Below, in pieces: positions 56,944-64,000 of a stretch of 64,000 bases of DNA; position 1 is the first letter of the stretch, and each line of letters starts with the position of its first letter. The position numbers were made by a program, and so were the translations under genes. Source of the DNA: Luteolibacter yonseiensis (GTDB lineage: Bacteria > Verrucomicrobiota > Verrucomicrobiia > Verrucomicrobiales > Akkermansiaceae); NCBI RefSeq assembly GCF_016595465.1, contig NZ_JAENIK010000012.1, forward strand, positions 868,001-932,000. The letters are read 5' to 3'. The notes below the pieces were generated by a model. It had not been told where the DNA came from, ran no database searches, and was given only the letters and a program-made list of their open reading frames with translations.

Positions 56944-59900
56944 TCAGTCGCCATTGTTGGTTGATCCGGTGGTCACAAGGGCGATTTGGTTGGAGCCGTT
57001 GTGGTGATAGTCGATATGATAACCTTTCGGCAGGCCATCGGCAGCAGTAAATCGACCTTCCAGCATGCCGTAGCTGGCAATGACCATCACCGGGCTGGCT
57101 GGTTGATCACCGGGAAGCCTCAGCAGGAACTTCGCCGAGCTGAGATCCAGTGTTCCGGCCACCGAGATGGCACCACCTCCGGCTCCCGAAACCTCGATGC
57201 GAAGCGTTCCACGGATGTCCGCATCGCCACGGATGGTAAGTGTCGCGCCCGGATCCGGCGCCACCGTGCTGCCAGGTTCGGCGCTGAGCATGCTCCCGAT
57301 GGCCCCACCGCCCTCCAAGAGGGTTCCCCCTTCAAGTTTCACCGCTCCCAGGACGCTGCCTTCCAAGCGGAGCCCGCCTTGCTTCACCGAGGTGACACCC
57401 GTGTAAGTGTTGTCCCCGGCAAGGGTGAGTTTCCCATCTCCCAACTTGACGAGGCCACCGCTGCCGCTCGGTGTGAGCACCGGCGTGCCAAGCTTCAAGC
57501 CTCCTCCTGATCCGCCACCGATGACGCTGACTCCTGGCGGGTTGAGGAAATCATAACCCGCATTGGTGAGGAGGATGCTTTTCACCGATCCATTCTCCAG
57601 CTCCGCCAGGGCGGTCGCTCCACTCCCGGCTCCCCCCGAAATTTCGATCCACGGCGGCCCCACGTAACCCGAGCCATTGTCGAGGATGGGGATGCTCAAA
57701 ATACCATTTCCCCGCGGCGCGGTAAGCGACTGGCCGATCTTCACATCGAAGCCGTTCGTGTCGATACGGGCTCCGCCTTCCCTGACATGTACATAGTCGA
57801 GCCCGTCGAAGAAGGCCGCGCTGTGATTTCCCGCCCTCAGGGTGCCTCCGTCGAAATTCAACCGCCCGATGGCCTCCGTCTGGTTGAACTGGGTGATCGA
57901 GTCCACCGTCAGGCTGCCCCCCGTGAGGAGATTGACCGTTCCTTCGCCGGGTTTGCTGATGGTTCCGGAGCCGATGATCATCCTGTTGGCGCAGACCACA
58001 CTGCCTTCCTTGCGGATGTTCAGCACACCGATCCCCTCCTCGCCGACGAGCAGGAGCTTGTCATCCCCGGTGGTGGAAACACGGCCGGATCTCACATCCA
58101 GCAAACCGCGGCTCGCATGTTGATGTTCGTCTTCATAGCGTCCCAGGCTGAGAAAGCCCGCGATGCTCATTTCACCGCCGTCCACCTCCATGATCCCCGT
58201 GCCATGGGCTCCTATCTGGAAATTCCATTCATCGACCACCTTCCCACCCGTCATGCGCCATGCCCCCCATACCTGCCACGCGTCCGGAATATATCCACCG
58301 ATGATGGAGTCACCCCCGCCGGTTTTCTCCAATGATCCGCCCGTCTGGAGCACCACGCCGGAGGTGTTCCGGTCTTTTCCGACAAACACCTCCTTGCAGC
58401 GGATCGTGCCGCCATCGAAGTGGAAAACGCTCTGTCCGCCGCCGGTATCGCCGATGTTGAGATGCCCCCTTCCCTCAATGCTGACGGTTGCTGCATCCCT
58501 GAGCCTCAGGATTCCGCCATTTTCCACACCTGCGGACAGGAATTCGGTCACCTGTGTCCTGCTCGCCCCATGGAGGATGAGTTCGCTATCGGTTTGCAGG
58601 GAGTTCGCACCATTGATTTCCCCGTCGTTGATGAAAGTCCCCGAGCCGTCACACAACTCGATGACGCCGGTGTTCGACATCACCCCGTTTTTCGAAACGG
58701 TCAGGGTGCCCATTCCCTGATGCACAATCCTCCCGCTGCCCGTATAGTTGCCCGCGAGGACGATGTCGTCGCTGCGGTTGAAAACAAGCCGCCCCGGATC
58801 GGTAATGGTGAAAAGCTTGCCGCCGAGCATGCCGCTCTTCCCGGCATCTCCAAGCACCAGCGCACCGGCGACGATCCTCACCTCGCCCGTATGGGCTTGA
58901 CCGTCACCGGTCAGGATCACCGTCCCGCTGCCCCCCTTGATGAAGGATCCCTCACCTTGGATCCCGCCGCCGAGCAGCAACGGGTTGGTGGATTGGTTTG
59001 TCACCTCGGTATTGGACAGCAGCCTGACGGGAGAATAAATCAGGTTGCCGGGACTTCCCTGGAGCTGGGTGATGGATGCCGGAATGCCGTTGCCGGAATT
59101 CATGGTCAAAGCCCCGGCCCCTTTCGCCCGCAGGGTGAAGGCCCCACCCCGGTTGCGGGTGCCCAGATTGAGGGATCCCAGTGTGACGGGTGTGGAAAGC
59201 TCGATTTCCTGGTCGCCCGCCAGAGCGCTGGCGAAAGTGGCGATGTTTCCCGGGCCATCCGGATGCGGGCCGTTCGCCCCCGTCTGCCAGTGGTCGGAAC
59301 CCGCGCTGTTCGCATAGGTATGGACACCCGGCGCCTCCAGGGCCCAGTTCATCGCCACCACTTCGCCACCCAGGTTCAGCTTGTCCGGACCGGCCAGGAA
59401 ATTCCCGTAAATCTCCCCCTCGCTCAGGGTGTGGTTGTAAATGCGGAATTCGTCGAAGCGGCCACGAAAATTGTTGTCCGAGGAGAATTCGGACCGCCCC
59501 AGCCAGACATTCAGGTCATGGATGGTGGTGGGTCCCTCGTTGTCCGCGATGACCTCCATGAGGATCCCGTTGCGATACCAGCGCCACTCCTTCAGTTCCT
59601 TGTCGTAGATGATGACCTGATGGAACTCCACTCCGTAGTCCGAGTCCGGGTAGTCGGCGGGATTCCGGTCAGGACCGCCGTTCGGATAGGTGCCGTACGA
59701 CCGTGCGAAGCGGTTCACCTGGGTGGCCCCCACATTTCCGAAAAGCGTCAGGGTTTCCGTACCGGTGAACACCCCGCCCGGCCCGTAGATTTCCCCCACG
59801 CTGTTCGTGCCGATGGACAGGATGCGGCACCAGTCCTGTGCGGCGTCCTGCGTGCCCCAGAACTCGATGCTGAGGCTCTCACGCGAGGAAATGATCCCGT

Positions 59901-60870
59901 TCGGAAGATCGATATAGGCTTCCGTGGCGGAGGAACCGCCGGGCAACCGGATTTCCCGACCGTTGAATTCCGCATCTTCCCCACGAATCACCGCGGAGAG
60001 TCCGCCGATGCTGTCCACCACGGCGGTGCCGTTCGGAGCCGGTCCGGCAGGTGCGTTGAAAGAGAAGCGGTGCATCGGCGACTGCTGGAGCGGCTTGGCC
60101 ACCAGGCCGGGAAATCCCTGGTGCTCGGCGGCGAAATTCTGCTTCACCTGCACCGCGTCCAGCGCACCGGAATGAATGCGAAGCTTCGCCAGCGCACCGG
60201 AAAAATGGGTGAACTGCCCCTCGGGTTTCATGTCTCCCGACAGTTCCACCCCGAGATGGATCGGCAGCATGTCGTGGGCGTCGAGCTTGCTGACGGTCTT
60301 GGTATTGTCGAGTTTCCCATCAACATACACCGCTTGGGAGACCCCGTCGTAAGTATAGACGAGGTGATGCCACATCCCGGGCGGCGGCAGATCTTCAAAC
60401 GCCGACTCGCAGGCTCCCCAGCGGGCGATGGCCCCGAAATCCGGGTCCGCGCCATAGCGGAATCCGGCGAAGGTGAGGTCCGGCCCCTGCCTTTTCCCCC
60501 AGGAAACAACCGACTCCTGGTCCCGGATGTTTCCTTGGAAAACCCAGATTTCCACCGAATGTCTGGCACCCACGGCATGCAGCGCGGCGGTGGTCATCGG
60601 CCCCACGAAGTAGTCGCCATCGCCGTCGAAAACCACCGCGGTGGCGCCCGCCACCGTCTGCACCGTGGGAGATCCTTTGGCAACGAAATCCCCGGGAATG
60701 CCGGTGCTCTGGCTGTGCTGCGGCCACTTGACCGCTCCGGTACGGAAATCCGCCGCATCCAACTCAACCAAAAGGGTCCCCGCCACCTCCGCGGCAGCCG
60801 CGCACAGGGTGCCGCAGGCGAACCATGCGGCTGACAGACAAAGGGATGTGCGGAGACGGTTGGGTGACAT
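56944..60870 (-). CDS. Secreted LamG/beta-strand-repeat surface protein
   Basis: 1308 residues. A signal peptide (about 1-27) precedes two LamG-type jelly-roll regions (about 60-230 and 290-500; HSVEIWVFQGN, WHHLVYTYDGVSQAVYVDGK and RGRFDEFRIYNHTLSEGEIYG). The remainder is Gly-rich, repeated beta-strand sequence of the autotransporter-associated kind (LTGDGQAHTGEVRIVAGAL, LTLAGDNTYTGVTSVKQGGL). There is no C-terminal beta-barrel and no recognisable sorting signal, so it is not a classical autotransporter; how it reaches the surface is unclear. LamG suggests glycan binding. It leads a set with a sensor kinase and regulator, so it may be an adhesin or a ligand presenter for that kinase. Confidence 0.85.
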   Translation of the reverse strand: MSPNRLRTSLCLSAAWFACGTLCAAAAEVAGTLLVELDAADFRTGAVKWPQHSQSTGIPGDFVAKGSPTVQTVAGATAVVFDGDGDYFVGPMTTAALHAVGARHSVEIWVFQGNIRDQESVVSWGKRQGPDLTFAGFRYGADPDFGAIARWGACESAFEDLPPPGMWHHLVYTYDGVSQAVYVDGKLDNTKTVSKLDAHDMLPIHLGVELSGDMKPEGQFTHFSGALAKLRIHSGALDAVQVKQNFAAEHQGFPGLVAKPLQQSPMHRFSFNAPAGPAPNGTAVVDSIGGLSAVIRGEDAEFNGREIRLPGGSSATEAYIDLPNGIISSRESLSIEFWGTQDAAQDWCRILSIGTNSVGEIYGPGGVFTGTETLTLFGNVGATQVNRFARSYGTYPNGGPDRNPADYPDSDYGVEFHQVIIYDKELKEWRWYRNGILMEVIADNEGPTTIHDLNVWLGRSEFSSDNNFRGRFDEFRIYNHTLSEGEIYGNFLAGPDKLNLGGEVVAMNWALEAPGVHTYANSAGSDHWQTGANGPHPDGPGNIATFASALAGDQEIELSTPVTLGSLNLGTRNRGGAFTLRAKGAGALTMNSGNGIPASITQLQGSPGNLIYSPVRLLSNTEVTNQSTNPLLLGGGIQGEGSFIKGGSGTVILTGDGQAHTGEVRIVAGALVLGDAGKSGMLGGKLFTITDPGRLVFNRSDDIVLAGNYTGSGRIVHQGMGTLTVSKNGVMSNTGVIELCDGSGTFINDGEINGANSLQTDSELILHGASRTQVTEFLSAGVENGGILRLRDAATVSIEGRGHLNIGDTGGGQSVFHFDGGTIRCKEVFVGKDRNTSGVVLQTGGSLEKTGGGDSIIGGYIPDAWQVWGAWRMTGGKVVDEWNFQIGAHGTGIMEVDGGEMSIAGFLSLGRYEDEHQHASRGLLDVRSGRVSTTGDDKLLLVGEEGIGVLNIRKEGSVVCANRMIIGSGTISKPGEGTVNLLTGGSLTVDSITQFNQTEAIGRLNFDGGTLRAGNHSAAFFDGLDYVHVREGGARIDTNGFDVKIGQSLTAPRGNGILSIPILDNGSGYVGPPWIEISGGAGSGATALAELENGSVKSILLTNAGYDFLNPPGVSVIGGGSGGGLKLGTPVLTPSGSGGLVKLGDGKLTLAGDNTYTGVTSVKQGGLRLEGSVLGAVKLEGGTLLEGGGAIGSMLSAEPGSTVAPDPGATLTIRGDADIRGTLRIEVSGAGGGAISVAGTLDLSSAKFLLRLPGDQPASPVMVIASYGMLEGRFTAADGLPKGYHIDYHHNGSNQIALVTTGSTNNGD

Positions 60871-61082
60871 CGGGTGAATACCCTCGGATGGTTAGAGCAA
60901 TGCACGGGCTTGTCGAGCAGGAGAAATCTCCTTCACGAATCGTCCCGGGACACACATCGCGGGTTGATGAAAATCCAACTTTTGCATCCTCGTTTGAATC
61001 CCCCCATTCGGGTCGCCCACGACGCGTTGCCGAAACCTCCGGCTGCGGCGTCCTCCACATCACTTTCCTGCGGACCGTCAGC

Positions 61083-61292
61083 TCATTTCTCCGTCGCCGT
61101 CTTCTTGACCGGAGGGACGAGGGTCATCCCCTTCAGCAAACGACAGAATTCCTTTTTCACCAAGATCGTCACCTCACCCTCCTCCTTCGGGCCGCCGATC
61201 ATGGTCTTGAATTCCACCTCATATCGGTCGAGCCGCACGATGCGGATGAATTTTTCTCCCTTTTGATAAACCTCGTCCTGATAAAGTCGCAT
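61083..61292 (-). CDS. Small conserved-looking protein of unknown function
   Basis: 69 residues, basic at both ends: MRLYQDEVYQKGEKFIRIV, then RLDRYEVEFKTMIGGPKEEGE and a Lys-rich end. It has the alternating beta-strand look of a small cytoplasmic domain, with no signal peptide or membrane helix. I recognise no family. It lies 48 bases after the methyltransferase gene on the same strand and was probably transcribed with it. Codon use agrees with real genes here, but such a short frame cannot be proven by eye. Confidence 0.55.
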   Translation of the reverse strand: MRLYQDEVYQKGEKFIRIVRLDRYEVEFKTMIGGPKEEGEVTILVKKEFCRLLKGMTLVPPVKKTATEK

Positions 61293-61340
61293 GGCGCAGC
61301 GTGACGGCGCCCGCGACGTATGGCAAGCTAGCAGACGAAT

Positions 61341-62183
61341 CTACGGTTTCACCGCCTTCAAGGCGATGAACATGGGAAACTCCTCCGCAGCGGCGTGCTC
61401 CGCCTTGCTGAAGGGGCCGTTGCCTTGGGAACGCCGGTGGCTGTAGAGCTCGTCGCACGCGGTCACAGCCAGCCCTCCTTGGCCGATGGCGGTGAGAAGT
61501 TCGGACATCGGGCGGTGGTAGAAGACCGTCTGCTCACCGCTTCCCTTGCCCGGGTGGGTGGTGATGGGGATTTCCAGCGGCTTGCCATAGCTGTCGAGGC
61601 GGCGGTATTGGATCTTCTGATCCCCGTCCCAGCCCCAGTGGCTTTTCTTGGGAATCCGGAAGCAGGGATGCATGAAGACCATTATCACGCGGCCACCAGG
61701 CTTGAGTGCTTGGGCGATGCTCTTGAACAAGCCAACCGGATCCGGAACGTCGTGCACGGCCATGATACAGGTGGCCGCGTCGTTTTTGCCATCCGCCCAC
61801 GGACCCGGGCGGCAGGCATCGGCAACGGTGAGGGAAACGCGCGGATCATCGCCATGCCGGGCCCTGGCGGACTCGATCAGGCGGCGGCTGGCATCGACTC
61901 CGGTGAATTTCCCGATCTTCGCATCCAGCAACGGTTTGATCAGCACGCCCTGTCCGCAGCAGACGTCGATCACGGATTCGCCCGCCTGCGGAGCGAGCAT
62001 CCTCAACGTGGCGGGCAGAATGACATTTCGATGATAATCCGAGCCGGTTTCACCGACGAGCTTGTCGTACCAGGCGGCCACGGGGTCCCAGCCCTGATCC
62101 TTGGCAGGAGGACTTTTCCGGGCAGGAGGTCCGGAATTTCGCCCGGATGGATGGCGGGAAGGTCGGCGTGGAGGCTGCGGCAT
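61341..62183 (-). CDS. Class I SAM-dependent methyltransferase with basic N-terminal tail
   Basis: 280 residues. The first about 30 are low-complexity, rich in Pro, Arg, Ser and Lys (MPQPPRRPSRHPSG), then the methyltransferase begins at DQGWDPVAAWYDKLVG. Motif I is VIDVCCGQGVLIKPLL, then FTGVDASRRLIESAR, with TCIMAVHDVPDPVGLF as post-motif. The arrangement resembles UbiE/COQ5-type and other small-molecule methyltransferases. The substrate is unknown. It is divergent from the next methyltransferase, with 91 bases between start codons. Confidence 0.85.
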   Translation of the reverse strand: MPQPPRRPSRHPSGRNSGPPARKSPPAKDQGWDPVAAWYDKLVGETGSDYHRNVILPATLRMLAPQAGESVIDVCCGQGVLIKPLLDAKIGKFTGVDASRRLIESARARHGDDPRVSLTVADACRPGPWADGKNDAATCIMAVHDVPDPVGLFKSIAQALKPGGRVIMVFMHPCFRIPKKSHWGWDGDQKIQYRRLDSYGKPLEIPITTHPGKGSGEQTVFYHRPMSELLTAIGQGGLAVTACDELYSHRRSQGNGPFSKAEHAAAEEFPMFIALKAVKP

Positions 62184-62274
62184 GCGGGAGGTTAGCCGGA
62201 GAATGGATTCGCCAGCAAGTCACGACATTTCGGGAAATGGTTTACCGGAGCGCGACAGTGGATAATTTACGCCT

Positions 62275-62919
62275 GTGAGCCAGCGCATCGTCATCCCCGA
62301 ACTTCTCGACCATCTCGCACCGGACGATCCCGAGGCGATGCGCAGCCGCCGCGACCTGCGACGCATCAATTTCCTTATGGGCAACGAACGCTGGGTCTGC
62401 CGCACCATCAAACAACATGCGGAGAGCGTGCGAAAGGGCATCGTGGAAATCGGAGCGGGAGACGGAATCCTCTGTGGAAAGCTGGCACGGTGTTATCCCC
62501 AGGCAAGGGTCTCGGCTTATGACCTCGCACCGAAGCCGGAAAACCTGGAGCCACGGGTCGAATGGAACCAGGGTGACATTTTCGCGTCGAAGGCACCGGA
62601 CAAAGGCGGCGTTCTGGTGGCGAACCTGTTTCTCCATCATTTTGAAGGCGAGGCATTGATGCGGTTGGGACGCTGGGTCGACCGGTTCGAGGTTCTGGTA
62701 TTCTGCGAACCGGACCGCGCGCGCCTGCCACATGTTCTTGGCGGACTGATGCATCCGTGGATCAACCGGGTGACGCGGCATGACATGCATGTGAGCATCA
62801 CCGGCGGATTCAGGCAGGGAGAAATACGCCAGGGCATGGGTCTGGAGACGGGGCGCTGGCAATGCCGTGAATCTTCCACGTGGCGCGGAGCGAGACACGT
62901 GGTATTCTGGCGCGGTTGA
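62275..62919 (+). CDS. Class I methyltransferase-like protein of a polyketide cluster
   Basis: 214 residues with a GTG start (62275). The SAM-binding motif is VEIGAGDGILCGKLA, followed by VSAYDLAPKPENL and VLVANLFLHHFEGEAL. It has only weak similarity to specific groups. It lies directly before an FAD oxidoreductase and a type III polyketide synthase gene, so it probably tailors that product, for example by methylation. Its stop codon overlaps the likely TTG start of the next gene. It is unlike the divergent methyltransferase next door in both length and start. Confidence 0.78.
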   Translation: MSQRIVIPELLDHLAPDDPEAMRSRRDLRRINFLMGNERWVCRTIKQHAESVRKGIVEIGAGDGILCGKLARCYPQARVSAYDLAPKPENLEPRVEWNQGDIFASKAPDKGGVLVANLFLHHFEGEALMRLGRWVDRFEVLVFCEPDRARLPHVLGGLMHPWINRVTRHDMHVSITGGFRQGEIRQGMGLETGRWQCRESSTWRGARHVVFWRG

Positions 62920-63932
62920 ACCGTGAAATCACCATCGCAGGCGGAGGTCTGGCCGGCTTGTCGCTCGCCTGTGCCTTGCGTGCGCAAGGGGTGGCCGTCA
63001 CCGTGCTGGAAGCGGGAAACTACCCGCGCCACCGCGTGTGCGGGGAATTCATTTCCGGAGTGACAGATGACACTCTTTCCCGGCTTGGCGTCGCGGAACT
63101 GTTCGCGGACGCGCGTTTCCACCACTCGCTCGCATGGCATAATCAAGGGCAACTGATCCACCGTGCGCGGTTGAAAACCCCGGCACTGGGTATTTCACGC
63201 CATCTTCTGGATGAGCGGCTGCGGAATCACGCGGTCGGCTCGGGAGCGGTTGTCAGGACAAACGTGCGTGCCAAGCCCGTGGCGCGGGAAGGGTTTGTCT
63301 GGACGGCCGGCAGACGCCCGACGAACGGCACCTGGATCGGCCTCAAAATGCACGTGAAGGGTCTGCCGTTATCAGAGGATCTGGAGATGCACTGCGGAAC
63401 CAATGGTTACGCCGGACTTGCGGGCGTCGAGGATGGCTGGACGAATGCCTGCGGGCTGTTCCGCCTCGACCGGTCGATCCGTGCCGAGGGACCGGGTTTG
63501 CTTCCCGCCTATCTGGAGGCCGGCGGGAACCAGGCGCTGGCAGAACACCTGAGAAGTGCCGAATATCGTGAACGTTCATTTTCCGCGGTCGCTGGATTCC
63601 AGCTTGGGCGGCAGATCCCCATCCCCGGCATGCTTGCCCTCGGAGATGCGGAAAGCATGATTCCTCCATTCACGGGAAACGGGATGTCGATGGCGTTCCA
63701 AGCGGCCGAGCTTGCTGTCGCCCCCCTTGCCGCATGGTCGCGCGACGGACGATCCTGGCAGGAAACCACGGAAGCCGTGCGTGCCGCCGTGTCCGGTAAA
63801 TTCCGCCGCCGTCTCGCGGTGGCGGGCGCGCTACACCCCCTCCTGCTGGGACGGTCCGGAAGATCCCTGTTGCAATGCCTGGCTTCCGCCCGTCTGTTGC
63901 CGTTCCAGCCGATGCTCTCCCTGATTCGTTAG
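62916..63932 (+). CDS. FAD-dependent oxidoreductase (geranylgeranyl-reductase/hydroxylase type)
   Basis: 338 residues from a TTG start at 62916 (MNREITIAGGGLAGLSLACAL), overlapping the previous stop codon by three bases. A GTG at 62880 would add 12 residues. The Rossmann motif GGGLAG opens the protein, YPRHRVCGEFISG follows (a hallmark of the geranylgeranyl-reductase-like group), and the second FAD contact is MLALGDAESMIPPFTGNGMSMA. In actinobacterial type III polyketide clusters, a flavoprotein hydroxylase of this kind acts after the synthase to oxidise the phenolic ring. That fits the synthase gene starting 9 bases downstream. The exact reaction is inferred. Confidence 0.85.
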   Translation: MNREITIAGGGLAGLSLACALRAQGVAVTVLEAGNYPRHRVCGEFISGVTDDTLSRLGVAELFADARFHHSLAWHNQGQLIHRARLKTPALGISRHLLDERLRNHAVGSGAVVRTNVRAKPVAREGFVWTAGRRPTNGTWIGLKMHVKGLPLSEDLEMHCGTNGYAGLAGVEDGWTNACGLFRLDRSIRAEGPGLLPAYLEAGGNQALAEHLRSAEYRERSFSAVAGFQLGRQIPIPGMLALGDAESMIPPFTGNGMSMAFQAAELAVAPLAAWSRDGRSWQETTEAVRAAVSGKFRRRLAVAGALHPLLLGRSGRSLLQCLASARLLPFQPMLSLIR

Positions 63933-63940
63933 ACCTCCTC

Positions 63941-64000
63941 ATGTATCTCCGCTCCCTCGCCACCGCCGTCCCTCCGAACTCATTCACCCAGACAACGTGT
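63941..64000 (+). CDS. Type III polyketide synthase, N-terminal fragment (cut by window edge)
   Basis: Twenty codons, MYLRSLATAVPPNSFTQTTC, starting 9 bases after the oxidoreductase stop codon and running off the window. The opening L-x-SLATAVPPxxFTQ is the usual start of chalcone-synthase-like type III polyketide synthases of bacteria. The catalytic Cys-His-Asn triad lies outside the window, so the call rests on this short start and on the tailoring genes next to it. Confidence 0.7.
   Translation, partial: MYLRSLATAVPPNSFTQTTC

Noticed and set aside
58420..60834. 804-codon plus-strand frame opposite the LamG/beta-strand protein
   Set aside because: No family features; the opposite strand has a signal peptide, LamG motifs and repeats.
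56944..60870. Classical type V autotransporter
   Set aside because: The C-terminus has no beta-barrel; only the associated strand repeats are present.

Overview
The window looks like a chromosomal segment from a GC-rich member of the Verrucomicrobiota, probably a Luteolibacter/Haloferula-like Verrucomicrobiales bacterium. This is an inference from gene content: a large secreted LamG/beta-strand-repeat protein, a DUF1460 protein, a DGPF/ECF42 cassette, an anti-sigma-like VWA protein with a chain-length-regulator-type coiled coil, a long SecA ending in a SEC-C zinc motif, and short palindromic repeats scattered between genes. I found no rRNA, tRNA, CRISPR array, insertion sequence or prophage gene.

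Layout. 1-4.0 kb: start of an RDD membrane protein and a CHASE/PAS hybrid histidine kinase. 4.4-7.3 kb: an L,D-transpeptidase lipoprotein, then an ECF42-type sigma factor followed by two DGPF (YciI-like) proteins. 7.4-12.8 kb: GH43 arabinanase, DUF1697, a TruC-like pseudouridine synthase, a CAP-domain lipoprotein, rnhB, a YraN-type protein and a chorismate-binding enzyme. 12.9-15.6 kb: a translationally coupled histidine kinase/LuxR regulator pair. 15.6-18.4 kb: a gene-poor stretch with a long hairpin, rplI with its own promoter and terminator, then a TetR regulator and a membrane protein that share a matched operator pair. 18.7-22.4 kb: a 2-hydroxyacid dehydrogenase, a WD40 protein and a thioesterase. 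22.6-27.8 kb, minus strand: HxlR regulator, tilS, DCC protein, hisS, aspS. 28-29.8 kb: the divergent NmrA-type oxidoreductase and an SDR. 29.9-39.5 kb: secA, a signal-peptidase homologue lacking both catalytic residues, RsuA- and RluD-type pseudouridine synthases, a second GH43, and a membrane Ser/Thr kinase.

39.7-50.8 kb holds the most unusual locus. An ECF sigma factor is followed on the same strand by a 1098-residue membrane-anchored VWA protein with an anti-sigma-like N-terminus, and then by a 2253-residue envelope protein with a membrane-helix cluster and a signal-peptide-like segment in its middle. 50.9-53.4 kb: rnhA, an acyltransferase and a DUF1460 protein. 53.4-60.9 kb, minus strand: a 1308-residue secreted LamG/beta-strand-repeat protein, a Reg_prop/Y_Y_Y histidine kinase and a NarL regulator, closely spaced. 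61-64 kb: a small protein, a methyltransferase, and then a methyltransferase / FAD oxidoreductase / type III polyketide synthase set that runs off the right edge.

Housekeeping functions (tRNA charging and modification, rRNA modification, RNase H, protein export, ribosomal protein L9) are interleaved with accessory sensing and cell-surface functions: three histidine kinases, two ECF sigma factors, one Ser/Thr kinase, and TetR and HxlR switches. Several plausible regulatory sites can be read directly, notably the TetR operator pair, the HxlR box pair and the rplI promoter and terminator.
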